Below, in pieces: positions 7,999-13,617 of a DNA stretch of 21,138 nt; within the stretch, counting starts at the first letter, position 1, and each line of letters starts with the position of its first letter. The DNA is from Acidobacteriota bacterium (GTDB taxonomy: Bacteria > Acidobacteriota > Blastocatellia > Pyrinomonadales > Pyrinomonadaceae). The notes under the pieces were generated by a model, which saw only the letters and a program-made list of their open reading frames with translations, was not told the DNA's origin and searched no databases. The stretch spans positions 1-21,138 of the forward strand of contig CAUJFK010000057.1 in NCBI GenBank assembly GCA_963169175.1. Direction: 5' to 3'. Position numbers and translations under genes: made by a program.

Positions 7999-8027
7999 TT
8001 GTTAAAAGGCCCGTGACGTGGCAAAAT
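7999..8027 (+). promoter_or_regulatory. Possible promoter of ttcA
   Basis: TTGTTA (7999-8004) is separated by 17 bases from CAAAAT (8022-8027), each matching four of six consensus bases. A start near 8034 would leave a leader of only about 20 bases before the TTG start codon. Weak evidence. Confidence 0.28.
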
Positions 8028-8052
8028 TGTAGGTTTCGGGGGCTGTAAGGAT

Positions 8053-8946
8053 TTGTACGCTGAAACGAAAACCAGATCAAAGCTCTTAAAGAAGCTTGGC
8101 AAGGCGATCGCTGATTTTTCGATGATCGAAGAGGGCGACCGGATAATGGTGTGCCTTTCGGGCGGCAAGGACAGCTATACGCTGCTTGACCTCCTGCTGG
8201 ATGTACAAAAGCGGGCGCCGATAAATTTTTCGCTTCTTGCGGTCAATCTCGATCAAAAGCAGCCGGGTTTTCCGGAGCATATCCTGCCTGAGTATTTAAA
8301 CGGCCTCGGCGTTGAGTACCGGATCGTTGAGGAGGACACCTATTCGATCGTTACCCGGCATATCCCTGAAGGCAAGACATATTGCTCGCTCTGCTCTCGT
8401 CTGCGGCGGGGAATTCTGTATTCCACGGCGTTGGAAGAAGGCTGCACAAAGATCGCGCTTGGCCATCATGCGGATGACATTATCGCCACGTTTTTGCTGA
8501 ACCTGTTCTATGTCGGCCAGCTAAAAGCGATGCCGCCGATCCTGCGTAACGACGCGGGCAACAATACGATCATCCGCCCGCTGGCGTATTGTCAGGAAGC
8601 TGAGATCGCCAAATACGCCGCAGAGCAAAAATTTCCGATCATACCCTGTGACCTATGCGGCTCGCAGCCCAATCTGAAACGGGCCCGCGTAAAACGGCTT
8701 GTGAATGAGCTTGAAAAGGAAACACCCTTTATCCGAAGCTCGATCATGACAGCCCTGACAAACGTAACGGGCTCGCACCTGCTCGACAACAGGCTTTACG
8801 ATTTCCGCAACTTCGAACCGCTGATCAAACAGATCCCCGCCGGCCACGGCAGCGTTGAAAAAGAGCTGGACGCCGTGTTTGACCACAGTGACATGGCGTA
8901 CACGCCGAATTTGATGCAGACCGCCGGTTTGGAATCGGTCAATTGA
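8053..8946 (+). CDS. ttcA: tRNA 2-thiocytidine(32) synthetase TtcA
   Basis: A 297-residue PP-loop enzyme that thiolates C32 of certain tRNAs using ATP and a [4Fe-4S] cluster. The PP-loop CLSGGKDSYTLL starts at residue 34. The cluster cysteines are the CSLC pair (C111, C114) and a cysteine of the CDLC pair (C199, C202). AVNLDQKQPGFPEH, SRLRRGILY, IALGHHADD and CDLCGSQPNLKR match the E. coli protein closely. The start is TTG at 8053; an in-frame stop at 8014-8016 limits any upstream extension, and no ATG occurs before the conserved DFSMIEEGDRIMV block. The AAGGA at 8047-8051 is too close to serve as a normal ribosome site, so the start is the least certain part. It is convergent with the superoxide dismutase gene. 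Confidence 0.95.
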   Translation: MYAETKTRSKLLKKLGKAIADFSMIEEGDRIMVCLSGGKDSYTLLDLLLDVQKRAPINFSLLAVNLDQKQPGFPEHILPEYLNGLGVEYRIVEEDTYSIVTRHIPEGKTYCSLCSRLRRGILYSTALEEGCTKIALGHHADDIIATFLLNLFYVGQLKAMPPILRNDAGNNTIIRPLAYCQEAEIAKYAAEQKFPIIPCDLCGSQPNLKRARVKRLVNELEKETPFIRSSIMTALTNVTGSHLLDNRLYDFRNFEPLIKQIPAGHGSVEKELDAVFDHSDMAYTPNLMQTAGLESVN

Positions 8947-8981
8947 GCTCCTGGTCGAGGGGTCTGATTGTTACGCCTCAA

Positions 8982-9689
8982 CTATTTTAGCGACTCGGCA
9001 CGCCGGTTTACCTCATCCCAATTGACGTTAAGCATAAAGGCATCGACATACTTTGCCGCCGCCGCTCCGTAGTCCATTTGGTAGGAGTGCTCATACATGT
9101 CCAGCACCAGCAACGGAACGCTGAATGGTGCATTCGATGTGTGGTCGGCTGACCAATAATTGTGAAGTTCCTTTGTCTGCTGGTTGAACGCAAGAATGGT
9201 CCAGCCGGAACCGCCCGATAGGGCATTGCCGATGCGTTTGAACTCAGCTTCCCAGGCCTCATAACTTCCAAACCACTGATCGATCAGTTTTTTTGCGATC
9301 CCGTCCGCTTTGCCGCTGCCGCCGAGGTTGCCGAAATACAGTTCGTGCAAAACCACCGATCCTGTGCGGATCAGCTCTTCGCGTTTCATTTCTCCGTACA
9401 AATAGGCGGGCATATCTTTCATTCCGCTCATTTTGCCGAGGTGCTCCTCGACGAAATTTAGGGCTTTTACGGCGCCTGTGTAATTGTTTTCGTGGTGCGA
9501 CCTGATCAGTTTTTCCGAAATTCCATTCAGTTTCGCCGGGTCGAACGGCAATGGCTTTGGCTGATGCAGGCCGCGAAATGCTGGCGCCGGCGATGTTTGC
9601 CGCGCCTCGACATCGCCACTCGTCGCTAACATCGCGGCACCGGTGGCAATAATGCCTGTTACAGCCTCGCGTCTTGATATTTTTTGCAT
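8982..9689 (-). CDS. Tat-exported Fe/Mn-type superoxide dismutase (divergent subfamily)
   Basis: A 235-residue protein from the ATG at 9689. Two more in-frame ATGs lie just upstream (9698, 9695), but the AAGGAGG site abuts them; it is 9 bases from 9689, which therefore fits best. Residues 4-25 form a twin-arginine signal (SRREAVTGIIATGAAMLA), pointing to the periplasm. All four metal ligands are present: His65 (SHHENNY), His115 (VVLHELYF), Asp197 and His201 (LDMYEHSY). The usual second-sphere residues differ, however: His30 and Tyr34 of E. coli FeSOD align with Asn and Ala here, and the DVWEH tryptophan is replaced. This matches a widespread SHxENNY subfamily I recall. It should dismutate superoxide, though kinetics may differ from classical SODs. 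It lies about 70 bases downstream of chrA on the same strand. Confidence 0.9.
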   Translation of the reverse strand: MQKISRREAVTGIIATGAAMLATSGDVEARQTSPAPAFRGLHQPKPLPFDPAKLNGISEKLIRSHHENNYTGAVKALNFVEEHLGKMSGMKDMPAYLYGEMKREELIRTGSVVLHELYFGNLGGSGKADGIAKKLIDQWFGSYEAWEAEFKRIGNALSGGSGWTILAFNQQTKELHNYWSADHTSNAPFSVPLLVLDMYEHSYQMDYGAAAAKYVDAFMLNVNWDEVNRRAESLK

Positions 9690-9727
9690 GATCATCATCC
9701 TCCTTTTTTATCGCAGGGATCGTCCAA

Positions 9728-9748
9728 ATCAAGCACGACCTGCTTGAT
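9728..9748 (-). terminator. Perfect 8-bp hairpin between chrA and superoxide dismutase gene
   Basis: ATCAAGCA (9728-9735) and TGCTTGAT (9741-9748) pair perfectly around a 5-base loop, 12 bases after the chrA stop. On the minus strand it is followed by TTTGG rather than a long U-tract, so it may be a weak terminator, an attenuator or a processing hairpin. Confidence 0.35.
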
Positions 9749-9759
9749 CGATCCTTTCG

Positions 9760-11145
9760 CTAGACAACAAAAGCTCGTATCAAACCCAACGCACCTCCGG
9801 TCAATATTACCCAGAGTACATCTACTTTGTACTTATAGAGTGCAATGAAAGCCGCGACCGTCAATACGGCCGAAAACCAGTCAACGGCGCCGGAAATGCC
9901 GGTTGGGAAGATCACGGTCACACCGAACACCAAAGCCAGATTGAGGACCACGCCGACGATCGCGGCGGTTACGGCTGAAAGCGCCCCGGTCAGATGTTTA
10001 TTGCCCCTAAGTACTTCTATGTACGGTGCCCCGGCAAAGATAAAAAGGAAGCAGGGCAAGAATGTCACGTAGGTTGTGACAAGTGCTCCTAGAACGGCGC
10101 TGGCGGCCGGGTCCATACCGCCCGGGGCATTCCATGCAGCGATAAAGCCGATGAACTGGAGCACCATGATCAGCGGCCCCGGCGTCGTTTCGGCAAGTGC
10201 AAGGCCGTCAACGGCCTGTGCCGGTGTAAGCCAGTTGTACGGAGCTGTTGTAAGCGCCTGCGTAACGTATGCAAGAACGGCGTAGGCACCGCCGAATGTG
10301 ACCAGTGCCGCCTGAGTAAAGAACGTGTACTCCTGAACATGAAGGCTTCCGAACCCACGCCATGAAGCGAGGGCGAGAAAGGGCACGGCCCACATCAAGA
10401 CGCCGACTGCAATGATCGACACGGTTCGCTTCCGGCTCGGAAGCGTATGCGCGGGCGGTGGAGCATCGTCGTCTATAACGAGCGGTAATTCGTCGGCGGG
10501 CCCGTCTTCACCGTTCGCTGTTTTATCGGGAGCCTTTGCCTTTCGGACAAAGATGGGTGGTGCAAAACGTACACCGATCAGGCCGATGGCGGCGGCGGCG
10601 GCCACAATGGCCGGGAACGGGATCTGCAGAAAGTAGATAGAGACAAACGCAAGGGCGGCGATCACGAAATGCGCTGGGCCTTTCAGGGCCTTTCCTCCGA
10701 TCTTTGCGACCGCCTCGTCGACGATCGCAACGACGACAGGCTTAAATCCCGAAAGCACGCCCGCAACCGCGGGCACATGCCCGAATGCTGCATAAATGTA
10801 TGAGAGCGCAAGAAGAATAAAAATCGACGGAATAACGAAAAATGCTCCCGCGACGATGCCGCCCCACGTGCGGTGCATCAGCCAGCCGATATAAATGGCA
10901 AGCTGCTGGGCTTCGGGGCCCGGCAGAAGCATGCAGTAATTTAGCGCATGAATAAAGCGTTCGTCTGAAAGCCAGCGTCGCTTGTCCACCAACTCGCGGT
11001 GCATGATGGCGATCTGACCGGCCGGGCCCCCGAATGAGATAAAACCTAGCTTCAGCCAAAATCGGAACGCATCGGGAAAAGGTACAACCCGACGCCGGGA
11101 TTCACCAGGAACGTCATCTTGTTTCGATCCGGGTTTGTCTGTCAC
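9760..11145 (-). CDS. chrA: Chromate transporter ChrA, long-chain (two CHR domains)
   Basis: A 461-residue inner-membrane protein. The first CHR domain (about residues 25-210) has GFISFGGPAGQIAIMHRELV, LNYCMLLPGPEAQQLAIYIG and WGGIVAGAFFVIPS. The second (about 270-460) repeats the pattern as ALVTFGGAYAVLAYV and DGLALAETTPGPLIMVLQFIG. The two halves are joined by a charged cytoplasmic linker (about 195-240, KAKAPDKTANGEDGPADELP). Characterised members export chromate and give chromate resistance; some may carry sulfate or other oxyanions. The start is GTG at 11145 with AAAGGTGA about 10 bases upstream. The candidate promoter has a perfect TATAAT. The following gene is a superoxide dismutase, a plausible partner because chromate reduction generates superoxide, but co-regulation is an inference. 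Confidence 0.94.
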   Translation of the reverse strand: MTDKPGSKQDDVPGESRRRVVPFPDAFRFWLKLGFISFGGPAGQIAIMHRELVDKRRWLSDERFIHALNYCMLLPGPEAQQLAIYIGWLMHRTWGGIVAGAFFVIPSIFILLALSYIYAAFGHVPAVAGVLSGFKPVVVAIVDEAVAKIGGKALKGPAHFVIAALAFVSIYFLQIPFPAIVAAAAAIGLIGVRFAPPIFVRKAKAPDKTANGEDGPADELPLVIDDDAPPPAHTLPSRKRTVSIIAVGVLMWAVPFLALASWRGFGSLHVQEYTFFTQAALVTFGGAYAVLAYVTQALTTAPYNWLTPAQAVDGLALAETTPGPLIMVLQFIGFIAAWNAPGGMDPAASAVLGALVTTYVTFLPCFLFIFAGAPYIEVLRGNKHLTGALSAVTAAIVGVVLNLALVFGVTVIFPTGISGAVDWFSAVLTVAAFIALYKYKVDVLWVILTGGALGLIRAFVV

Positions 11146-11226
11146 ACGAATATCACCTTTCTTCTACAAAGTGCCGGGGTACGATCTCGGGACAATGACG
11201 TTTTCCGCAGCAAGAGGAGCGACGCG

Positions 11227-11254
11227 ATTATACATCCGCGCTGGAATTCGTGAA
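11227..11254 (-). promoter_or_regulatory. Predicted promoter of chrA
   Basis: On the minus strand TATAAT (11232-11227) is a perfect -10 box. A -35 candidate TTCACG (11254-11249) lies 16 bases upstream and matches four of six consensus bases. Transcription from about 11220 would give a 75-base leader before the GTG start. Confidence 0.45.
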
Positions 11255-11290
11255 ACCGGCAATGTAGTAGATCCGAGACGGAACGGACAC

Positions 11291-11360
11291 CAAAAGGAAC
11301 CCAAAGCGCTTCAAAAGGAAACCAGATACGCCGCAAAAGGAACGATGGCTTCAAAAAAGG
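11291..11360 (+). repeat. Phased CAAAAGGAA repeats
   Basis: CAAAAGGAAC at 11291, CAAAAGGAAA at 11312, CAAAAGGAAC at 11334 and a degenerate CAAAAAAGGG at 11352 are spaced 21, 22 and 18 bases apart. Spacing near two helical turns would put these A-rich blocks on one face of the DNA, as in curved DNA or a multi-site operator. The function is unknown. Confidence 0.5.
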
Positions 11361-11521
11361 GCGTCAGGTTACGCCATTTTTGCCAAAATGAGCCGTGTTT
11401 TCCGATAGCGGTGATATTGCCGATCAATATTGGATCAGTATTAAGGTGGTGGAAAGGATAACGGCATCCATTATGGCCGGGATGATCGCGCCCAAATGCA
11501 GAAGCCCGCGCGTAAGTAGCG

Positions 11522-11795
11522 GTGTCAAAACCGTAGAAAAGCTGCGGAGCAGCGGGATATTTGTAGCCCCGCGTGAAGCGAAGCGAAACGTGGGGTAAGT
11601 CGAGCCCAAATCTCAAAACCCGTGTAACGGGCGGCAGACGTTCGCTAAATTCTTGAACGCAATAGATATAACATGCCTCTATGTCGCCCACTACGCGGGC
11701 TTAGAGGCTTGTTGTGATCCTGACCACGGGTTCCGCATTGCTCCACCCGTGGCTACTTTCTGCCACTGCTCCGCAATTTAAGACAGTTTTGACAC
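11522..11795. repeat. Nested inverted-repeat element (REPIN/MITE-like)
   Basis: Two related units of about 75 bases face each other. The left unit reads GTGTCAAAAC (11522-11531), TGCGGAGCAG (11543-11552), GTAGCC (11563-11568), then a hairpin CCCCGCGT/ACGTGGGG (11567-11595). The right unit gives the same series on the minus strand: GTGTCAAAAC (11795-11786), TGCGGAGCAG (11775-11766), GTAGCC (11756-11751), then a hairpin ACCCGTGG/CCACGGGT (11752-11724). Block spacings are 21 and 20 bases on the left, 20 and 19 on the right. Between them is a third hairpin, ACATGCCTCTA/TAGAGGCTTGT (11671-11712), with an inner GCCC/GGGC. No transposase lies nearby. Confidence 0.75.
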
Positions 11796-11869
11796 AGCGG
11801 CATCTTGCGTTATGTCTATGCAACGTTCACCCGTGTATGATACAGTTTCTTTGGAGAGGAAGAACCCGC

Positions 11870-12292
11870 ATGAGACCGGATTGGCGAGAAATTTCGCGTG
11901 ATGATGTAAAGGGCCAGTGGGCGGCGCTTTATATTACATTGAACCGAAAGGGCAATATTGTGATGAGCCGCGTGACCTATGAACGGTTGGGTGCGCCGAA
12001 GGCGTTTTTGCTGCTGTACGATCAGGTGAACAACCGCATTGGCCTGAAACCGACCGCACCCGGCATTCGCAATGCCTATCCGGCCAGCCCAAGCGGCAGC
12101 CACGGCGGTAAAATGGTCCGCGCCTACCGCCTCGTCCAGGAAGCCGGCATTGTTCTGCCAGACACGCTCCAATTCCATAACCCTGAGATCGACCAGGACG
12201 GCATCCTCATCCTCGACCTCCGCACCGCCCGCATCTCAAAACGGGCCGCTAGTCATTCCAGGAATCGGGCGCACCCGGCGCGCGATGACTAG
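11870..12292 (+). CDS. Conserved-looking hypothetical protein, 140 residues
   Basis: The ATG at 11870 is preceded by GGAGAGGAAG, about 7-8 bases upstream; the open frame extends 52 codons further but only through the repeat element, so I reject the longer start. The protein begins MRPDWREISRDDVKGQWAAL and continues KGNIVMSRVTYERLGAPKAFLLLYDQVNNRIGLKP, an alternating beta-rich pattern without signal peptide or membrane helix. I recall similar short proteins in Acidobacteriota but know no function. The last 16 or so codons (from AASHSRNR onward) and the TAG stop lie inside a perfect inverted repeat (12245-12296), so the native C-terminus may have been replaced. Base composition is like the host genome (about 55% GC). 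Confidence 0.72.
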   Translation: MRPDWREISRDDVKGQWAALYITLNRKGNIVMSRVTYERLGAPKAFLLLYDQVNNRIGLKPTAPGIRNAYPASPSGSHGGKMVRAYRLVQEAGIVLPDTLQFHNPEIDQDGILILDLRTARISKRAASHSRNRAHPARDD

Positions 12293-12296
12293 CGGC
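12245..12296. repeat. Perfect 12-bp inverted repeat at the 3' end of the 140-residue gene
   Basis: GCCGCTAGTCAT (12245-12256) and ATGACTAGCGGC (12285-12296) are exact reverse complements around a 28-base GC-rich interior. The stop codon of the upstream gene (TAG, 12290-12292) lies in the right arm. No U-tract follows, so a repeat insertion or REP-like hairpin is more likely than a terminator. Confidence 0.8.
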
Positions 12297-12332
12297 GTGT
12301 AACAGAAAGTTGCGTCTCTTGCCGATCCAACT

Positions 12333-12426
12333 ACTTTGCGAACTTTGTGTCATCCCTTTGCGGCCTTTGTGTTAACGGATTTTTAACACAAAGTTCACCA
12401 AGTTGAAGACACAAAGGGCACAAAGG
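12333..12426. repeat. Long imperfect palindrome of ACAAAGG-type micro-repeats
   Basis: The centre is a perfect 11-bp stem, CTTTGTGTTAA (12365-12375) with TTAACACAAAG (12383-12393), around a 7-base loop. Outside it, the left flank (CTTTGCG, CTTTGTGT, CCTTTGCGG) and the right flank (CACCAAG, CACAAAGGG, CACAAAGG) continue the complementarity imperfectly for about 43 bases per arm. It lies between the 140-residue gene and the end of the quinone oxidoreductase gene. Confidence 0.7.
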
Positions 12427-12437
12427 TTTGGGGCGGT

Positions 12438-13421
12438 TTATATCTCAAGCACAGCCTTGCCGAAGTTGCGGTTTGATTCGAGGTAGCGGTGGGCTTCGGC
12501 GATCTCGGTGAGCGGGAAGATCTTATCGACATTTGGCACGATCTTTCCGGAGGCGAAAAGCGGGAGGATGTCGTTCGCAAAGTTTTGTGCAGCCTCGGCC
12601 TTTTCTTCGAGGCTGCGGCCGCGGAGGACGGTCCCGATTATGCGGAGGCGTTTTGTTAGTGCCATCGAAAGATCGAATTCGGCTGTCCGGCCCGAGGTCA
12701 GCCCGACAAGCATTAGCCGCCCTTTTGGCAAAAGACACTCCAGATTTTCGCGAAAATAACCGCCGCCGACCAGATCGAGTATCACATCGACACCGCCGCC
12801 GTTCTTTGATCTTAAGACCGCCGCAAAACCGGCACCTTCGCCGGCAAGAATGGCTTCGTCAAGCCCAAGCTGACGCGCCCTTTCCAGCTTGTCCGCCGTC
12901 CGCGAGGTGCCGATCACCTTTGCACCGAACGCCTTTGCCATCTGCACCGCCGCTAAACCTACGCCGGAACCGACTGCATGAACAAGCAGCGTTTCGCCCT
13001 TTTGTAATTCGCCCTGCGTGAAAACCGCGTCGTGGGCGGTGATAAATGCTTCGGGGACCGCACCGGCCTCGGTAAAGGAAAGGTTGTCGGGAATGCGTGC
13101 CAGGACGCGGCGGTCGGTGAGGAGAAATTCTGCCTGCGCTTCGCCTGCTGTAATTCCAAAAACGCGATCGCCGAATTTATATTCTGTCACCTCACCGCCT
13201 ATCGCCGCGACCTCGCCCGCGAATTCCAGGCCGGGAATATTTGCGGAATGACCTTGAGGCGGCGGATACGCGCCCTTGCGCTGAAGCAGGTCGGCGCGAT
13301 TCAATCCGGCCGCACGGACGCGGACAAGCACCTGTGTGCCCGAAGGCGGCGGCGGTTCCGGCACGTCGCGGACCTCAAGATTCTCGGGGCCGCCAAATGA
13401 TCTGATGTAAACCGCTTTCAT
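12438..13421 (-). CDS. NAD(P)H:quinone oxidoreductase, MDR superfamily (PIG3/TP53I3-like)
   Basis: A 327-residue zinc-free medium-chain reductase. The N-terminal GroES-like domain has MKAVYIRSFGGPENLEVRDV, AAGLNRADLLQRKGAYPPP (38-55) and IPGLEFAGEVAAIG (62-75). The Rossmann cofactor domain has LLVHAVGSGVGLAAVQMAKA (145-164) followed by GAKVIGTSRTADK. The NRADLLQRKG.YPPP block is typical of the PIG3 branch, which reduces quinones with NADPH. No zinc-binding cysteines are present. It is transcribed alone on the minus strand; the 196 bases upstream contain a short direct repeat but no clear promoter. Confidence 0.93.
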   Translation of the reverse strand: MKAVYIRSFGGPENLEVRDVPEPPPPSGTQVLVRVRAAGLNRADLLQRKGAYPPPQGHSANIPGLEFAGEVAAIGGEVTEYKFGDRVFGITAGEAQAEFLLTDRRVLARIPDNLSFTEAGAVPEAFITAHDAVFTQGELQKGETLLVHAVGSGVGLAAVQMAKAFGAKVIGTSRTADKLERARQLGLDEAILAGEGAGFAAVLRSKNGGGVDVILDLVGGGYFRENLECLLPKGRLMLVGLTSGRTAEFDLSMALTKRLRIIGTVLRGRSLEEKAEAAQNFANDILPLFASGKIVPNVDKIFPLTEIAEAHRYLESNRNFGKAVLEI

Positions 13422-13533
13422 AAAGTGGACGGGATAATGTCTTAAAAGCTCTCAGGTATCCGCGATGTCACGCTCAGTTCCGGAATTCAGATCTTCGTAA
13501 TCTTCTTCGGTGGTTGGTCAACTGCCTACCACA

Positions 13534-13566
13534 GAATAAGAGGAAGAAAAAACCGAATAAGAGGAA
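13534..13566 (+). repeat. Direct repeat GAATAAGAGGAA, two copies
   Basis: Identical 12-base units at 13534-13545 and 13555-13566 are 21 bases apart, in the gap between the efflux operon end and the quinone reductase start. This is the same roughly two-turn phasing as the repeats upstream of chrA. It could be a binding site for a regulator of the quinone reductase gene; there is no direct evidence. Confidence 0.45.
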
Positions 13567-13582
13567 CAAGAGTCTGCGTCGA

Positions 13583-13609
13583 TGAACTGTACGTCATGTG
13601 TACTGTTCA
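13583..13609 (-). terminator. Hairpin downstream of the efflux operon
   Basis: TGAACTGTAC (13583-13592) and GTACTGTTCA (13600-13609) pair at nine of ten positions (one T-T mismatch) around a 7-base loop, 8 bases after the TolC-family stop. A U-tract is missing on the minus strand, so it may stabilise the mRNA end rather than terminate on its own. Confidence 0.35.
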
Positions 13610-13617
13610 GCCACTCT

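Larger units (their letters stand above)
7612..8052. other. 441-bp divergent intergenic region, bactofilin / ttcA
   Basis: It holds a promoter candidate for each flanking gene and a 60-base imperfect palindrome (all listed separately). Short open frames cross it in several phases, but they carry no ribosome site and no recognisable composition, so I regard the region as non-coding. Confidence 0.55.
11146..11869. other. 724-bp structured non-coding region between chrA and the 140-residue gene
   Basis: The left part holds the chrA promoter and a set of CAAAAGGAA repeats. The centre (11522-11795) is a nested inverted-repeat element. The right part leads into the 140-residue gene: TATGAT at 11836-11841 could be its -10 box. 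Several open frames of 60-126 codons cross this region on both strands, but they run through the hairpins and lack ribosome sites, so I do not call them genes. Confidence 0.55.

Noticed and set aside
11311..11691. A 126-codon minus-strand open frame in the chrA upstream region
   Set aside because: It runs through the left unit and hairpin of the inverted-repeat element and has no ribosome site; it is more likely translated repeat than a gene.
11714..11869. An upstream in-frame extension of the 140-residue gene
   Set aside because: The extension crosses the right unit of the repeat element, whereas the internal ATG at 11870 has a good GGAGAGGAAG site at proper distance.
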